DNA of 5,311 nucleotides from an uncultured Clostridia bacterium (GCA_946404295.1 CAMJDE010000144.1:1-5311), one strand, 5' to 3'; positions 1 to 5,266 are shown, numbered from the stretch's first letter. Notes: a model not told the origin generated them from the letters alone. Made by a program: numbers and translations.

Positions 1-844
1 TGCCCGCGATCGAGTAGAGCGTCTCGGTGATCAGCGCGCCGGAGAACAGTCCGGGCAGCGAGCCGCCGATGATCGTGACCAGCGGGATCAGAGTGTTCCG
101 GAAGGCGTGATGATAGATGACCTTGCGTTCCGAGAGCCCCTTGGCGCGCGCCGTGCGGATATAGTCGGCGTTCAGGACCTCGAGCATATTCGTCCGGGTA
201 TAGCGCATCAGCGAACCGATGCTGATGACGACCAGCGTCACGATCGGCAGGACCAGGTGGTACGCCTTGTCCATCAGTTTGCCCCAGGCGTCGAGCTGCT
301 GATAATTCCGTCCGACAAGCCCGAAGAGGTCGAACCAGCCGAGCTTGACGCTGAAAACGAGTTTCAATAGCGACGCGAAAAAGAAGGTCGGCAGCGAAAT
401 GCCCGCCAGGGCGACGACCGAGATGGTATAGTCGGTTTTGGAGTACTGCTTCCGCGCGGCGATGACGCCGAGCGGGATCGCGATGAGCAGCTCGAAGACC
501 ATGGAGATCGCGCCCATAATGAACGAGAGCCAGACCGTGCTCGAGAACTTCTCGGTCACCGGGACGGTGTAGAACCACGAGTCGCCGAAATCGCCCCGGA
601 CGGCGTTCCCCGCCCAGCGGAAAAAGCCCGGGATGATCCCTTTGTCCATTCCGTAGGTCGCGTTCAGCTGCGCCATCCATTCCTCAAAGGATTTGGAGTT
701 CGGCTGCTGCGATTTCTGCATCGCGATCGCCTCGACGTAGGAGGTCGGCAGGCAGCGCAGGATCGTATAGATGATCAAAGCGACGAAGAACAGGATCAGA
801 ATCGAGATCAGCAATCGCTTCGCAATAAACTTCAGGGTGCTCAA
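1..844 (-). CDS. ABC transporter permease, DppB/OppB type (partial, C-terminus outside window)
   Basis: This gene encodes one of the two membrane subunits of a family 5 (peptide/nickel-type) ABC importer, forming half of the channel that receives solute from the lipoprotein encoded upstream. I translated it by hand: 281 codons are open to the window edge. There is a membrane helix at about residues 11-29, then a long external loop (30-100) with the G-D-F-G-x-S motif (84-89) usual in DppB/OppB. Further helices lie at about 103-130, 140-166 and 196-214. The cytoplasmic EAA loop, which docks on the ATPase, is clear at 226-254 (A-D-Y-I-R-T-A-R-A-K-G-L, then F-R-N at 248-250). Family members are about 305-340 residues, so some 30-60 are missing. 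The start is TTG at 844: an in-frame TGA lies just upstream and a strong AGGAGGA sits seven bases before it. The solute cannot be told from the permease. Confidence 0.95.
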   Translation of the reverse strand, partial: MSTLKFIAKRLLISILILFFVALIIYTILRCLPTSYVEAIAMQKSQQPNSKSFEEWMAQLNATYGMDKGIIPGFFRWAGNAVRGDFGDSWFYTVPVTEKFSSTVWLSFIMGAISMVFELLIAIPLGVIAARKQYSKTDYTISVVALAGISLPTFFFASLLKLVFSVKLGWFDLFGLVGRNYQQLDAWGKLMDKAYHLVLPIVTLVVISIGSLMRYTRTNMLEVLNADYIRTARAKGLSERKVIYHHAFRNTLIPLVTIIGGSLPGLFSGALITETLYSIAG

Positions 845-850
845 AATGAA

Positions 851-857
851 TCCTCCT
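851..857 (-). promoter_or_regulatory. Ribosome binding site deciding the TTG start of the permease
   Basis: On the minus strand AGGAGGA is followed by six bases (ATTCAT) and then T-TTG, placing TTG at 844-842 about seven bases downstream. No ATG exists in this frame before residue 42, which would remove the first membrane helix. An in-frame TGA lies five codons upstream of the TTG, so the start is well constrained. Confidence 0.85.
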
Positions 858-862
858 CAACG

Positions 863-923
863 GTTTTTCCCATCGAATACCGGTTCCCCCGGTCGGCGGA
901 GCCGCTGTTCCGTGGGAAAAAAC
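863..923 (-). other. Predicted three-way-junction RNA structure in the permease leader
   Basis: In the minus-strand transcript the bases folded by eye give three helices. P1 is a perfect 9-bp helix, 913-921 with 864-872 (UUUUUCCCA with UGGGAAAAA), which may extend inward by four pairs past a bulged A (909-912 with 874-877). P2 is a 4-bp hairpin, 901-904 with 894-897, with loop UCC. P3 is a 5-bp hairpin, 889-893 with 879-883, with loop GGGAA, directly adjoining P2. P1 ends six bases before the ribosome binding site. The P2 hairpin (C901 plus the loop) presents CUCC, which could pair with GGAG of that site. I do not recognise it as a known riboswitch class. The pairing is seen; any regulatory role is inference. 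Confidence 0.45.
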
Positions 924-944
924 GAGTCTTAAATAAAAGGCAAT

Positions 945-975
945 TCCTGCTCCGCGCTTTGGGCGCGGAGCAGGA
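945..975 (-). terminator. Terminator-like intercistronic hairpin (likely attenuator or mRNA stabiliser)
   Basis: A perfect 13-bp stem, 963-975 with 945-957 (UCCUGCUCCGCGC with its complement), closes a five-base loop (CCAAA on the minus strand). The downstream bases read AUUGCCUUUUAUUU, so the U tract is weak and starts a few bases away from the stem. It lies 57 bases after the binding-protein stop and about 100 bases before the permease start. Similar hairpins between a binding-protein gene and its permease gene, such as malE-malF in E. coli, keep the binding protein message abundant by partial termination or by blocking 3' exonucleases. That role is inferred here. The stem is symmetric, but the plus-strand side has no gene needing a terminator. 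Confidence 0.65.
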
Positions 976-1032
976 GTTTTCCTTTGATGAATACGAGATT
1001 GCAAACAAAGGAGATTGCCGGGGAAGTGCGAA

Positions 1033-3357
1033 TTACTTCAGCTGGGTATTCTCGATCTCCGCCATCCAGCCGTAGAAGGTGGTGATGTCGGGGGTCACGG
1101 TGTCGAGGTTGACGCGCTCGGCGCTGAAGATGATCGCGTTCTGTCTCTGATAGACGGGGATTTCGACCGCCCAGTCGATGATGATGTCAAGGCATTCCTT
1201 GTACATCGCTTTTCTCGCGGCCTGGTTGGTCGTGGAACGGGCGTCAAGGATCAGCTCGTTCAGTTCGGCGTCGGCGATCTGGTACTGATAGTTCGAACCG
1301 CCGGCAGCGTTTTCGGCGTCACCCGAGAAGTAGATCTGATACATATCGGGATCGACGCTGGCACCCCAAGCGGCGCACCAGATGGCGACCTGGTTCGCCT
1401 TCAGGGCGGTCCAGAGTTCGCTCGAGTTGGTGAGGTCCTTGATCTTCAGGTTGATACCGATGGTCGCAAGCGCCTTGGACGCTTCGTCCAGGATCATGAA
1501 CGACGGGTGGTCGCCGGTGCCGTCGCCGGGGATCCACGCCTCGTACTCGAGGGAAGCGCCCTCGGGAGCGGCGGTGAACTTGCCGGTCGCCTCGTCCCAG
1601 GTGTAGCCGGCAGCGACGAAGAAGGTCTTCGCGGCTTCAAGAGCGGCGGCGTACTTCTGTTCGGCGGTCATGGTCGAAGTGAAGATCGCTTCGCCCGCGG
1701 CGTTCTTCGAGAACGCGACTTCGTAACCCTCGTCGGTGGACTGAGGAGCAGCCCAGGAGGTGTTCGAGATCGGGTAGTTGATGACCGAAGCGCGGTCGCC
1801 GTAGTAGGAGTCGATCGCGAGTTCTCTGTAGACTGAGAACACGGTACCGAACGCTTTACGGAGCGCCTTGGAAGCGGCGGAATCACGGACTCCGCCGACG
1901 TTCAGGACGGTCGCGCACATACCGATGTAACCGTAACCGAGGTTATCAACCGTGTTGGTGTCGATCTTGGCGCCGTTGAGGGTACCGCCGGTGACGACGT
2001 CGCCGTTCAGCGTACCGCCGTTGGCAACCAGGATCTGGTTGATGGTCTTGGTCGAGAAGGAAGGATCGGTGATGTCGATCGTGCCGGTGATGACGCCGTT
2101 GGTCTTGTCGTCATCGGTCATGCACTGCTTGAAGTTGATGTACTTGGTCTTGGGAGCGCCCTTGAAGTACAGGTTGTTCGCCTCGAAGTACACAACGCCG
2201 TCCTCATACTTGTTGAACTTGTAGGGACCGGCGCCCATCGGCTTCGTGGTCTTCGCACGGACGGTGGAGAGGTCACCCTTGTCGAAACCGAACTTGTTGT
2301 TCGCGTAGTCGTACTTGGCGGCGTCGCCGTAGTAGTGCTTCGGAGCGATCGGCACGCCGAACTGATAGATCGCGGTGGCGTCGACCTTGGTGGTCGTGAT
2401 GGTCATGGTGTAATCACCGGTTCTCACGATACCGGAGATGTTGGCGGCAGTCTCACCGTAGGTGATCGCCTTGGTGGAGTAGACGTCGAGGCCGGGGAAC
2501 AGATCTTCGACCGAAGAACCGGCGTTCTCGGTGTTGATCATGTTGGCGACGTTGGCGCCGTACGCCTCTTCAAGCGCGTCGGCAAAGTCCTTCATCGTGC
2601 CGTTTTCGGCAACTTCGAAGCCCCAAGCGCCCGCGGCGGCGGAAACGTCGCCTTCATCCGCGTAACCCGCGGCAACGCAGTAATTGACGATCTCGGTCGC
2701 GAGCCCGAGGGTCGCGGCGTCGTACTTCGTCCAGAACTCGGTCTGCTCGGCTGCGGTCCAGAACTCGAAGTTGGTGTTCTCTCTGCCCCACTCGTAGAGC
2801 AGGTTGAGCCACGTGTCCATACCGGCGCGGTACTCTTTCATACCCTTGATCGGCAGAGCGAAGAAGGTGGTCGAGCCGTCGTAGGTCGGGTCGGCGTAAA
2901 CGTACATCGTGAAGATGACGTCGTCGATGGTGATCGGCGTGCCGTCCGAGAACTTCAGACCCTGTTTCAGGGTGAACTTGTAGTCGACGGTGCCGTCTTC
3001 CTTCTCTTCGATCACGAGATCCGCAGGGCCGTAGTAGGTGTAGTCCTTCCCGTTGTAGGGAACGGTCGTACCGTTGATGCCTTGCTGGATGACGTTGCCC
3101 TGACGGTCGGAGGTGAGCAGCGACAGCTGCGTCATAACCCAGACGTCCTGGTCGTACGCGGTCTCGGAGAAGAAGGGAGAGAACTTCGCGTTGAACGGCG
3201 AGTAGCCGACAACCAGAGGAGTGTCATTTCCTTCTACACTGCCGGGATCGGCGGTGGTGGCCGCTTCGGTGTTCTTGCTCTTGCCGCACGCGGCGAACGA
3301 GAGAACAAGCATGACGGCAACCAGAAGAAGCGCGAGAATGCGAGTGGTGTGTTTCAT
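1033..3357 (-). CDS. ABC transporter solute-binding lipoprotein, family 5 (SBP_bac_5), unusually long
   Basis: This is a membrane-anchored extracellular binding protein that captures a solute and delivers it to the permease encoded downstream. The signal sequence has Lys2 and Arg6, a hydrophobic core (7-20) and the lipobox F-A-A-C (21-24), so Cys24 should carry the lipid. A Thr/Ala/Ser-rich tether follows. Family 5 landmarks are F-S-D-G-T-P-I-T-I-D-D-V (136-147), P-x-G-A-G-P-Y-K-F (373-381), A-W-G-A-S-V-D-P-D (663-671) and G-S-N-Y (687-690), the last two matching the DppA type. At 774 residues it is far longer than DppA (about 535). Much of the excess lies at about 175-305, a Trp/Glu/Ala-rich insertion between the N-terminal segment and the V-P-I-A-P-K-H-Y region. 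G-G-T-L-N-G occurs twice, at 447-452 and 457-462. AAGGAG lies nine bases before the ATG. The ligand is unknown: the family binds peptides, nickel, haem and some oligosaccharides. Confidence 0.96.
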   Translation of the reverse strand: MKHTTRILALLLVAVMLVLSFAACGKSKNTEAATTADPGSVEGNDTPLVVGYSPFNAKFSPFFSETAYDQDVWVMTQLSLLTSDRQGNVIQQGINGTTVPYNGKDYTYYGPADLVIEEKEDGTVDYKFTLKQGLKFSDGTPITIDDVIFTMYVYADPTYDGSTTFFALPIKGMKEYRAGMDTWLNLLYEWGRENTNFEFWTAAEQTEFWTKYDAATLGLATEIVNYCVAAGYADEGDVSAAAGAWGFEVAENGTMKDFADALEEAYGANVANMINTENAGSSVEDLFPGLDVYSTKAITYGETAANISGIVRTGDYTMTITTTKVDATAIYQFGVPIAPKHYYGDAAKYDYANNKFGFDKGDLSTVRAKTTKPMGAGPYKFNKYEDGVVYFEANNLYFKGAPKTKYINFKQCMTDDDKTNGVITGTIDITDPSFSTKTINQILVANGGTLNGDVVTGGTLNGAKIDTNTVDNLGYGYIGMCATVLNVGGVRDSAASKALRKAFGTVFSVYRELAIDSYYGDRASVINYPISNTSWAAPQSTDEGYEVAFSKNAAGEAIFTSTMTAEQKYAAALEAAKTFFVAAGYTWDEATGKFTAAPEGASLEYEAWIPGDGTGDHPSFMILDEASKALATIGINLKIKDLTNSSELWTALKANQVAIWCAAWGASVDPDMYQIYFSGDAENAAGGSNYQYQIADAELNELILDARSTTNQAARKAMYKECLDIIIDWAVEIPVYQRQNAIIFSAERVNLDTVTPDITTFYGWMAEIENTQLK

Positions 3358-3366
3358 GGCTTTTTT

Positions 3367-3372
3367 CTCCTT
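3367..3372 (-). promoter_or_regulatory. Ribosome binding site of the solute-binding protein gene
   Basis: AAGGAG on the minus strand, nine bases (AAAAAAGCC) before the ATG at 3357, in an A-rich, probably unstructured context suited to high expression of a binding protein. No -10/-35 pair of comparable quality is visible in the 78-base gap, which supports cotranscription with the membrane-protein gene upstream. Confidence 0.8.
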
Positions 3373-3390
3373 TTGTAAATTTGGGGTCCT

Positions 3391-3434
3391 TTCGTTTATT
3401 TTTTAAATCGTGTTTTGCCACGAAATAAAACGAA
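3391..3434 (-). other. Imperfect stem-loop directly after the membrane-protein stop codon
   Basis: Bases 3428-3434 pair with 3391-3397 (7 bp). After one bulged base, 3424-3426 pair with 3398-3400. After a seven-base one-sided bulge, 3419-3423 pair with 3408-3412, closing a six-base loop. The structure begins one base after the TGA at 3436-3438 and is mostly A-U pairs. It has no U tract downstream, so it is not a convincing terminator. A role in RNA processing or in separating the expression of the two genes is possible but unproven. Confidence 0.3.
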
Positions 3435-3435
3435 G

Positions 3436-3975
3436 TCAGACGATTTCTTTCCACTTTCCCGCGCGGGAAATAAAGAAGAGGAAGATCGCCGCCGCCGCCG
3501 AGAGGGCGGGGCAGAAGAGACGGACGAGGGTGAACGGCTCGGGCGAAAGCCCTTTGACGAAATAGCAGATTACCTCGCACACGAGGGCAGCCGTCGAGAG
3601 GATCGCGACCGCGGCGCTCTTGCCGGGGATCGTCCGCACCGTCGCGCTGTAGACGTAGGCGCGAAGTTCCGACGCGTGGGCGAAGATCCGGGCGACAGCC
3701 CAAGAGAGGACGAGCGCCGAGATCAACTGCAGTCCCCACGGGATCAGGGTCAGGGGCGTGCGGCTGATCGGGGTCGGGGGCAGGCACTCGGGAACGACGG
3801 TCGAGAGCAGGACGAGCAAACAGAAAACGACGGTCTTCGTAAGATAGAGCGCGCGTTCCCGGGCGTTCCCGTCGAAAGCGTAGCGCTTGCCGGTGTAAAC
3901 GTATTTCCCCGTGGCGTCCATCTGAAAATCGTCGAGGTAGGCGCGCCAGCGGTAGGGTTTCTTTTGGTTTGCCAT
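3436..3975 (-). CDS. Uncharacterised four-helix membrane protein, first gene of the ABC operon
   Basis: I do not recognise a named family. The 179 residues begin with a soluble, charged and aromatic segment (1-42) with Y-R-W-R-A-Y-L-D-D-F (8-17) and the repeated look of G-K-Y-V-Y-T-G-K-R-Y (23-32). Four hydrophobic segments follow, at about 43-61, 76-98, 118-140 and 150-170. The tail is short and basic (R171, K174, K176). Helix 1 is followed by a Pro-rich turn (62-74), and the loop between helices 2 and 3 carries E-L-R-A-Y-V-Y-S-A-T (103-112). There is no signal peptide, ATP-binding motif or EAA loop, so it is not an ABC permease. The ATG is preceded by AAGGA at six bases. It stands 78 bases before the binding-protein gene and is the first gene after the only strong promoter, which suggests a job linked to the transporter (accessory subunit, assembly factor or sensor). 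That is inference from position only. Confidence 0.85.
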   Translation of the reverse strand: MANQKKPYRWRAYLDDFQMDATGKYVYTGKRYAFDGNARERALYLTKTVVFCLLVLLSTVVPECLPPTPISRTPLTLIPWGLQLISALVLSWAVARIFAHASELRAYVYSATVRTIPGKSAAVAILSTAALVCEVICYFVKGLSPEPFTLVRLFCPALSAAAAIFLFFISRAGKWKEIV

Positions 3976-4158
3976 GCGGTATCCTTGTCCGATCGCCGCC
4001 CGCGCTCCGCTTCCGGGCGATGACGAGCCGGTTGCAGGCGACCGAGAAACTGATCAGAAATGATGGAATAAATGAATAAATAACGGATATCTGCGGGGTA
4101 TAATGCATAATTCCCGCACTTTTTCTTATATTTAGTTGTACAATTTGTCTTCTTTTTT
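3976..4158 (-). promoter_or_regulatory. Long 5' leader of the membrane-protein/ABC-transporter operon
   Basis: If transcription starts about 5-7 bases after the -10 box, the untranslated leader is about 180 bases. Its first half is AT-rich. It contains a small stem GCGGG/CCCGC (4113-4117 with 4093-4097) with a 15-base loop. A GC-rich hairpin (4014-4019 with 3997-4002, or a register shifted by four bases) lies shortly before the AAGGA ribosome binding site at 3982-3986. I see no known riboswitch core, T-box motif or clear terminator/antiterminator pair. One ATG at 4108 opens a frame that never closes before running far into the membrane-protein gene, so I do not call a leader peptide. The long leader is suggestive, not proof, of post-initiation control. 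Confidence 0.45.
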
Positions 4159-4163
4159 TCGAT

Positions 4164-4192
4164 ATTATAGCATATCTTTTGCCGAAAGTCAA
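4164..4192 (-). promoter_or_regulatory. Near-consensus SigA (sigma-70 type) promoter for the ABC operon
   Basis: The minus strand carries a -35 box TTGACT (4187-4192), a spacer of exactly 17 bases, and a perfect -10 box TATAAT (4164-4169), preceded by TGC, which makes it an extended -10. An A/T run (ATTTTTTA) lies immediately upstream of the -35 and could act as an UP-like element. Expected transcription start is near 4157-4160. It faces the membrane-protein gene and is the only site of this quality in the window, so it probably drives that gene, the binding protein and the permease. It also makes rhaD a separate transcription unit. Confidence 0.88.
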
Positions 4193-4207
4193 TAAAAAAT
4201 GCCGAAA
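4180..4207 (-). repeat. Direct repeat TTTCGGCA flanking the -35 box, possible operator
   Basis: The 8-base word TTTCGGCA (minus strand) occurs at 4200-4207 and again at 4180-4187, exactly 20 bases apart, close to two helical turns. One copy lies just upstream of the -35 box, the other overlaps its last base and the spacer. A partial third copy (CGGCA) is at 4212-4216. Two half-sites on one face of the helix around a -35 box are what a repressor or activator dimer site could look like. The repeat is seen; binding is inference, and an 8-mer repeat in such a T-rich context could be chance. Confidence 0.35.
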
Positions 4208-4294
4208 AAAGTGCCGCGGGGGTCCTCCTCGGGCAAAGAAAATGCAGGAACCGACGGCAATTCTTGCAAAACCGCCCGTTCGATTCCTCGTCAC
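4208..4294. other. Gene-free stretch between hairpin array and promoter, nothing recognised
   Basis: Part of the 471-base interval between rhaD and the membrane-protein gene. I see no gene with a ribosome binding site, no tRNA and no strong inverted repeat, only a short GCAA-TTC-TTGC palindrome near 4258-4268. It may hold upstream regulatory sites for the promoter, but nothing in the sequence shows this. Confidence 0.5.
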
Positions 4295-4441
4295 GCCGCG
4301 CAGCGGCATCTCGAGTTTTGCGGGCGGACGCCCGCAAAACGTATCGAACCCGCCGAACGCGATTCGGCGGGTATATCGAAAAGGACGCCGGGCGTCCGGC
4401 GTCCTTGATATCGAATTGCGCGGCGTTTTCCGCCGCGCAAT
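4295..4441. repeat. Array of four strong stem-loops (plus one weak) with TATCGA-type spacers
   Basis: Plus-strand positions: H1 4315-4325 with 4330-4340 (11 bp, loop GGAC); H2 4348-4357 with 4363-4372 (10 bp, loop CGCGA); H3 4381-4390 with 4397-4406 (10 bp, loop GGCGTC); H4 4415-4425 with 4431-4441 (11 bp, loop TTTTC). All four stems are perfect but have unrelated sequences. A weaker H0 (4295-4299 with 4303-4307) precedes them. Hairpin centres of H1-H4 lie 32.5-34.5 bases apart. The spacers hold TATCGA: GTATCGA, TATATCGA and GATATCGA. H4 starts six bases after the rhaD stop. In the rhaD transcript only H3 is followed by a short U run (UUUU), so most are not canonical terminators. The array may still end or protect the rhaD message, or be a dispersed repeat. 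Confidence 0.8.
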
Positions 4442-4446
4442 ATGAT

Positions 4447-5259
4447 TTACTCAACCCAACCGTCTTTATACTCCACCTTAAAGAACTTCGCGATGGTTTT
4501 CAGATCCTCGTCGGTGATGGTTTGCAGGATCGGGTAGGGAAGGGTCTTGAGGTAGATCTCGGCGCCCTTTTCGGCGGTCTCGATCAGCCCGAAGGTCTCG
4601 TCGAGGTCGGCGCCCGCCCCGTAGATGCCGTGCTGCGCCCAGACGACCAACCGGAAGTCCTTCATTTTCTCGGCGGTTGCGATCCCGATCTCGGGCGTGC
4701 CGCAGAGCATCCAGGGAAGGACGCCGATCCCGTCGGGGAACACCACCATACACTCGGTGCAGGTGCGCCAGAGCGAGCGGGTGAACTCGCGGTCGTCGAG
4801 CGAATGGATAAAGGTCATCGCCAGCAGATTGACGGGGTGGCAATGCATCACGACGCGGTTCTTCGGATTGACCTTCAGCCGCGCGACGTGGCTCATCAGG
4901 TGCGCGGGCAGTTCGCTCGTAAAGCGCCCGCCGTCGGCGTAGCCCCAGAGCAGCTCGGCGGTCTTGCCGTCCGACGCGATGCGGATGATCCCGAGGTTGT
5001 TTTCGGGGTCGTCCTCCACGTTCTTGAAATATTTGCCCGTTCCGGTCACGAGAAAGATCTTGCCCGAGAGTTCCGGGGCGTCGAATCCGATCGGGATCGT
5101 GCGGATCACCTTGTTCGGGTTGAGGTACTGCGCGACCTCGCTCTCGTCGAGCAGAAGCGAGACGTTCCCGCCGTTCCGCTCGTCCCAGCCGAGTCGGTAC
5201 ATATTGCTGACCGTTTTGCACATTTCGCGAAGGAAGGGGCTCTTTTTCACGTCTTTCAT
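4447..5259 (-). CDS. rhaD: L-rhamnulose-1-phosphate aldolase
   Basis: This is a cytoplasmic zinc-dependent class II aldolase that splits L-rhamnulose 1-phosphate into dihydroxyacetone phosphate and L-lactaldehyde, the last rhamnose-specific step after RhaA isomerase and RhaB kinase. The 270 residues match the E. coli enzyme (274) across the whole length. Visible active-site parts are R-N-G-G-N-V-S with Asn29 and Asn32 (phosphate/substrate side), T-G-T-G-K (72-76), the catalytic glutamate in S-E-L-P-A-H (Glu116, E. coli Glu117 region), zinc ligands His139 and His141 in H-C-H-P, Glu169, and the third zinc ligand His210 in A-Q-H-G-I-Y-G. Relative to E. coli His141, His143 and His212 the offset is a constant two. 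ATG at 5259 has AGGAGA seven bases upstream. Fuculose-phosphate aldolase is the same superfamily but shorter (about 215), so rhamnulose is the better call. It is transcribed separately from the transporter genes. Confidence 0.96.
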   Translation of the reverse strand: MKDVKKSPFLREMCKTVSNMYRLGWDERNGGNVSLLLDESEVAQYLNPNKVIRTIPIGFDAPELSGKIFLVTGTGKYFKNVEDDPENNLGIIRIASDGKTAELLWGYADGGRFTSELPAHLMSHVARLKVNPKNRVVMHCHPVNLLAMTFIHSLDDREFTRSLWRTCTECMVVFPDGIGVLPWMLCGTPEIGIATAEKMKDFRLVVWAQHGIYGAGADLDETFGLIETAEKGAEIYLKTLPYPILQTITDEDLKTIAKFFKVEYKDGWVE

Positions 5260-5266
5260 TTCCGTT

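Noticed and set aside
684..1004. Minus-strand 106-codon frame spanning the intercistronic hairpin and the permease start
   Set aside because: It is out of frame with the permease, crosses the hairpin and the three-way junction, and lacks a ribosome binding site; the TTG-started permease frame is clearly the real gene.
1015..1836. Plus-strand open frame (273 codons) opposite the 3' half of the binding-protein gene
   Set aside because: Same reasoning: antisense shadow, composition typical of reversed codons, no recognisable domain.
2335..3378. Long plus-strand open frame (347 codons) opposite the binding-protein gene
   Set aside because: It is antisense to a gene with clear family motifs, its translation is Gly/Val/Arg/Asp-rich low-quality sequence without a domain, and open antisense frames are expected in GC-rich coding DNA.
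4278..4290. GTTCGATTCC resembling a tRNA T-loop
   Set aside because: The flanking five-base arms (GCCCG and CCTCG) do not pair beyond the closing base, and no acceptor or anticodon arm can be built around it.
3224..4309. Minus-strand open frame (361 codons) covering the hairpin region side, promoter, leader and membrane-protein gene in another frame
   Set aside because: It would be translated across the promoter and hairpin H0, turns Arg/Pro-rich over the membrane-protein gene, and has no ribosome binding site. The 179-residue frame has a good start and four clean membrane helices.
4295..4441. CRISPR array
   Set aside because: The period of about 33 and regular spacing invite the idea, but the conserved part is only about six bases and the variable parts are themselves palindromic, the reverse of a CRISPR repeat-spacer layout.
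4295..4441. Integron attC sites or IS ends
   Set aside because: Hairpins are too short and close for attC sites, no integrase or transposase is present, and no flanking target duplication is visible.
4179..4445. Plus-strand 88-codon frame starting with TTG through the hairpin array
   Set aside because: No ribosome binding site before the TTG, and the Arg/Pro-rich translation simply follows the hairpin stems and spacers. Similar frames would arise in any copy of such a repeat.
4447..5259. L-fuculose-phosphate aldolase or ribulose-phosphate epimerase (same superfamily)
   Set aside because: Length of 270 residues, the early Asn29/Asn32 motif and the constant two-residue offset to E. coli RhaD zinc ligands fit rhamnulose-1-phosphate aldolase. 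The others are about 215-230 residues.
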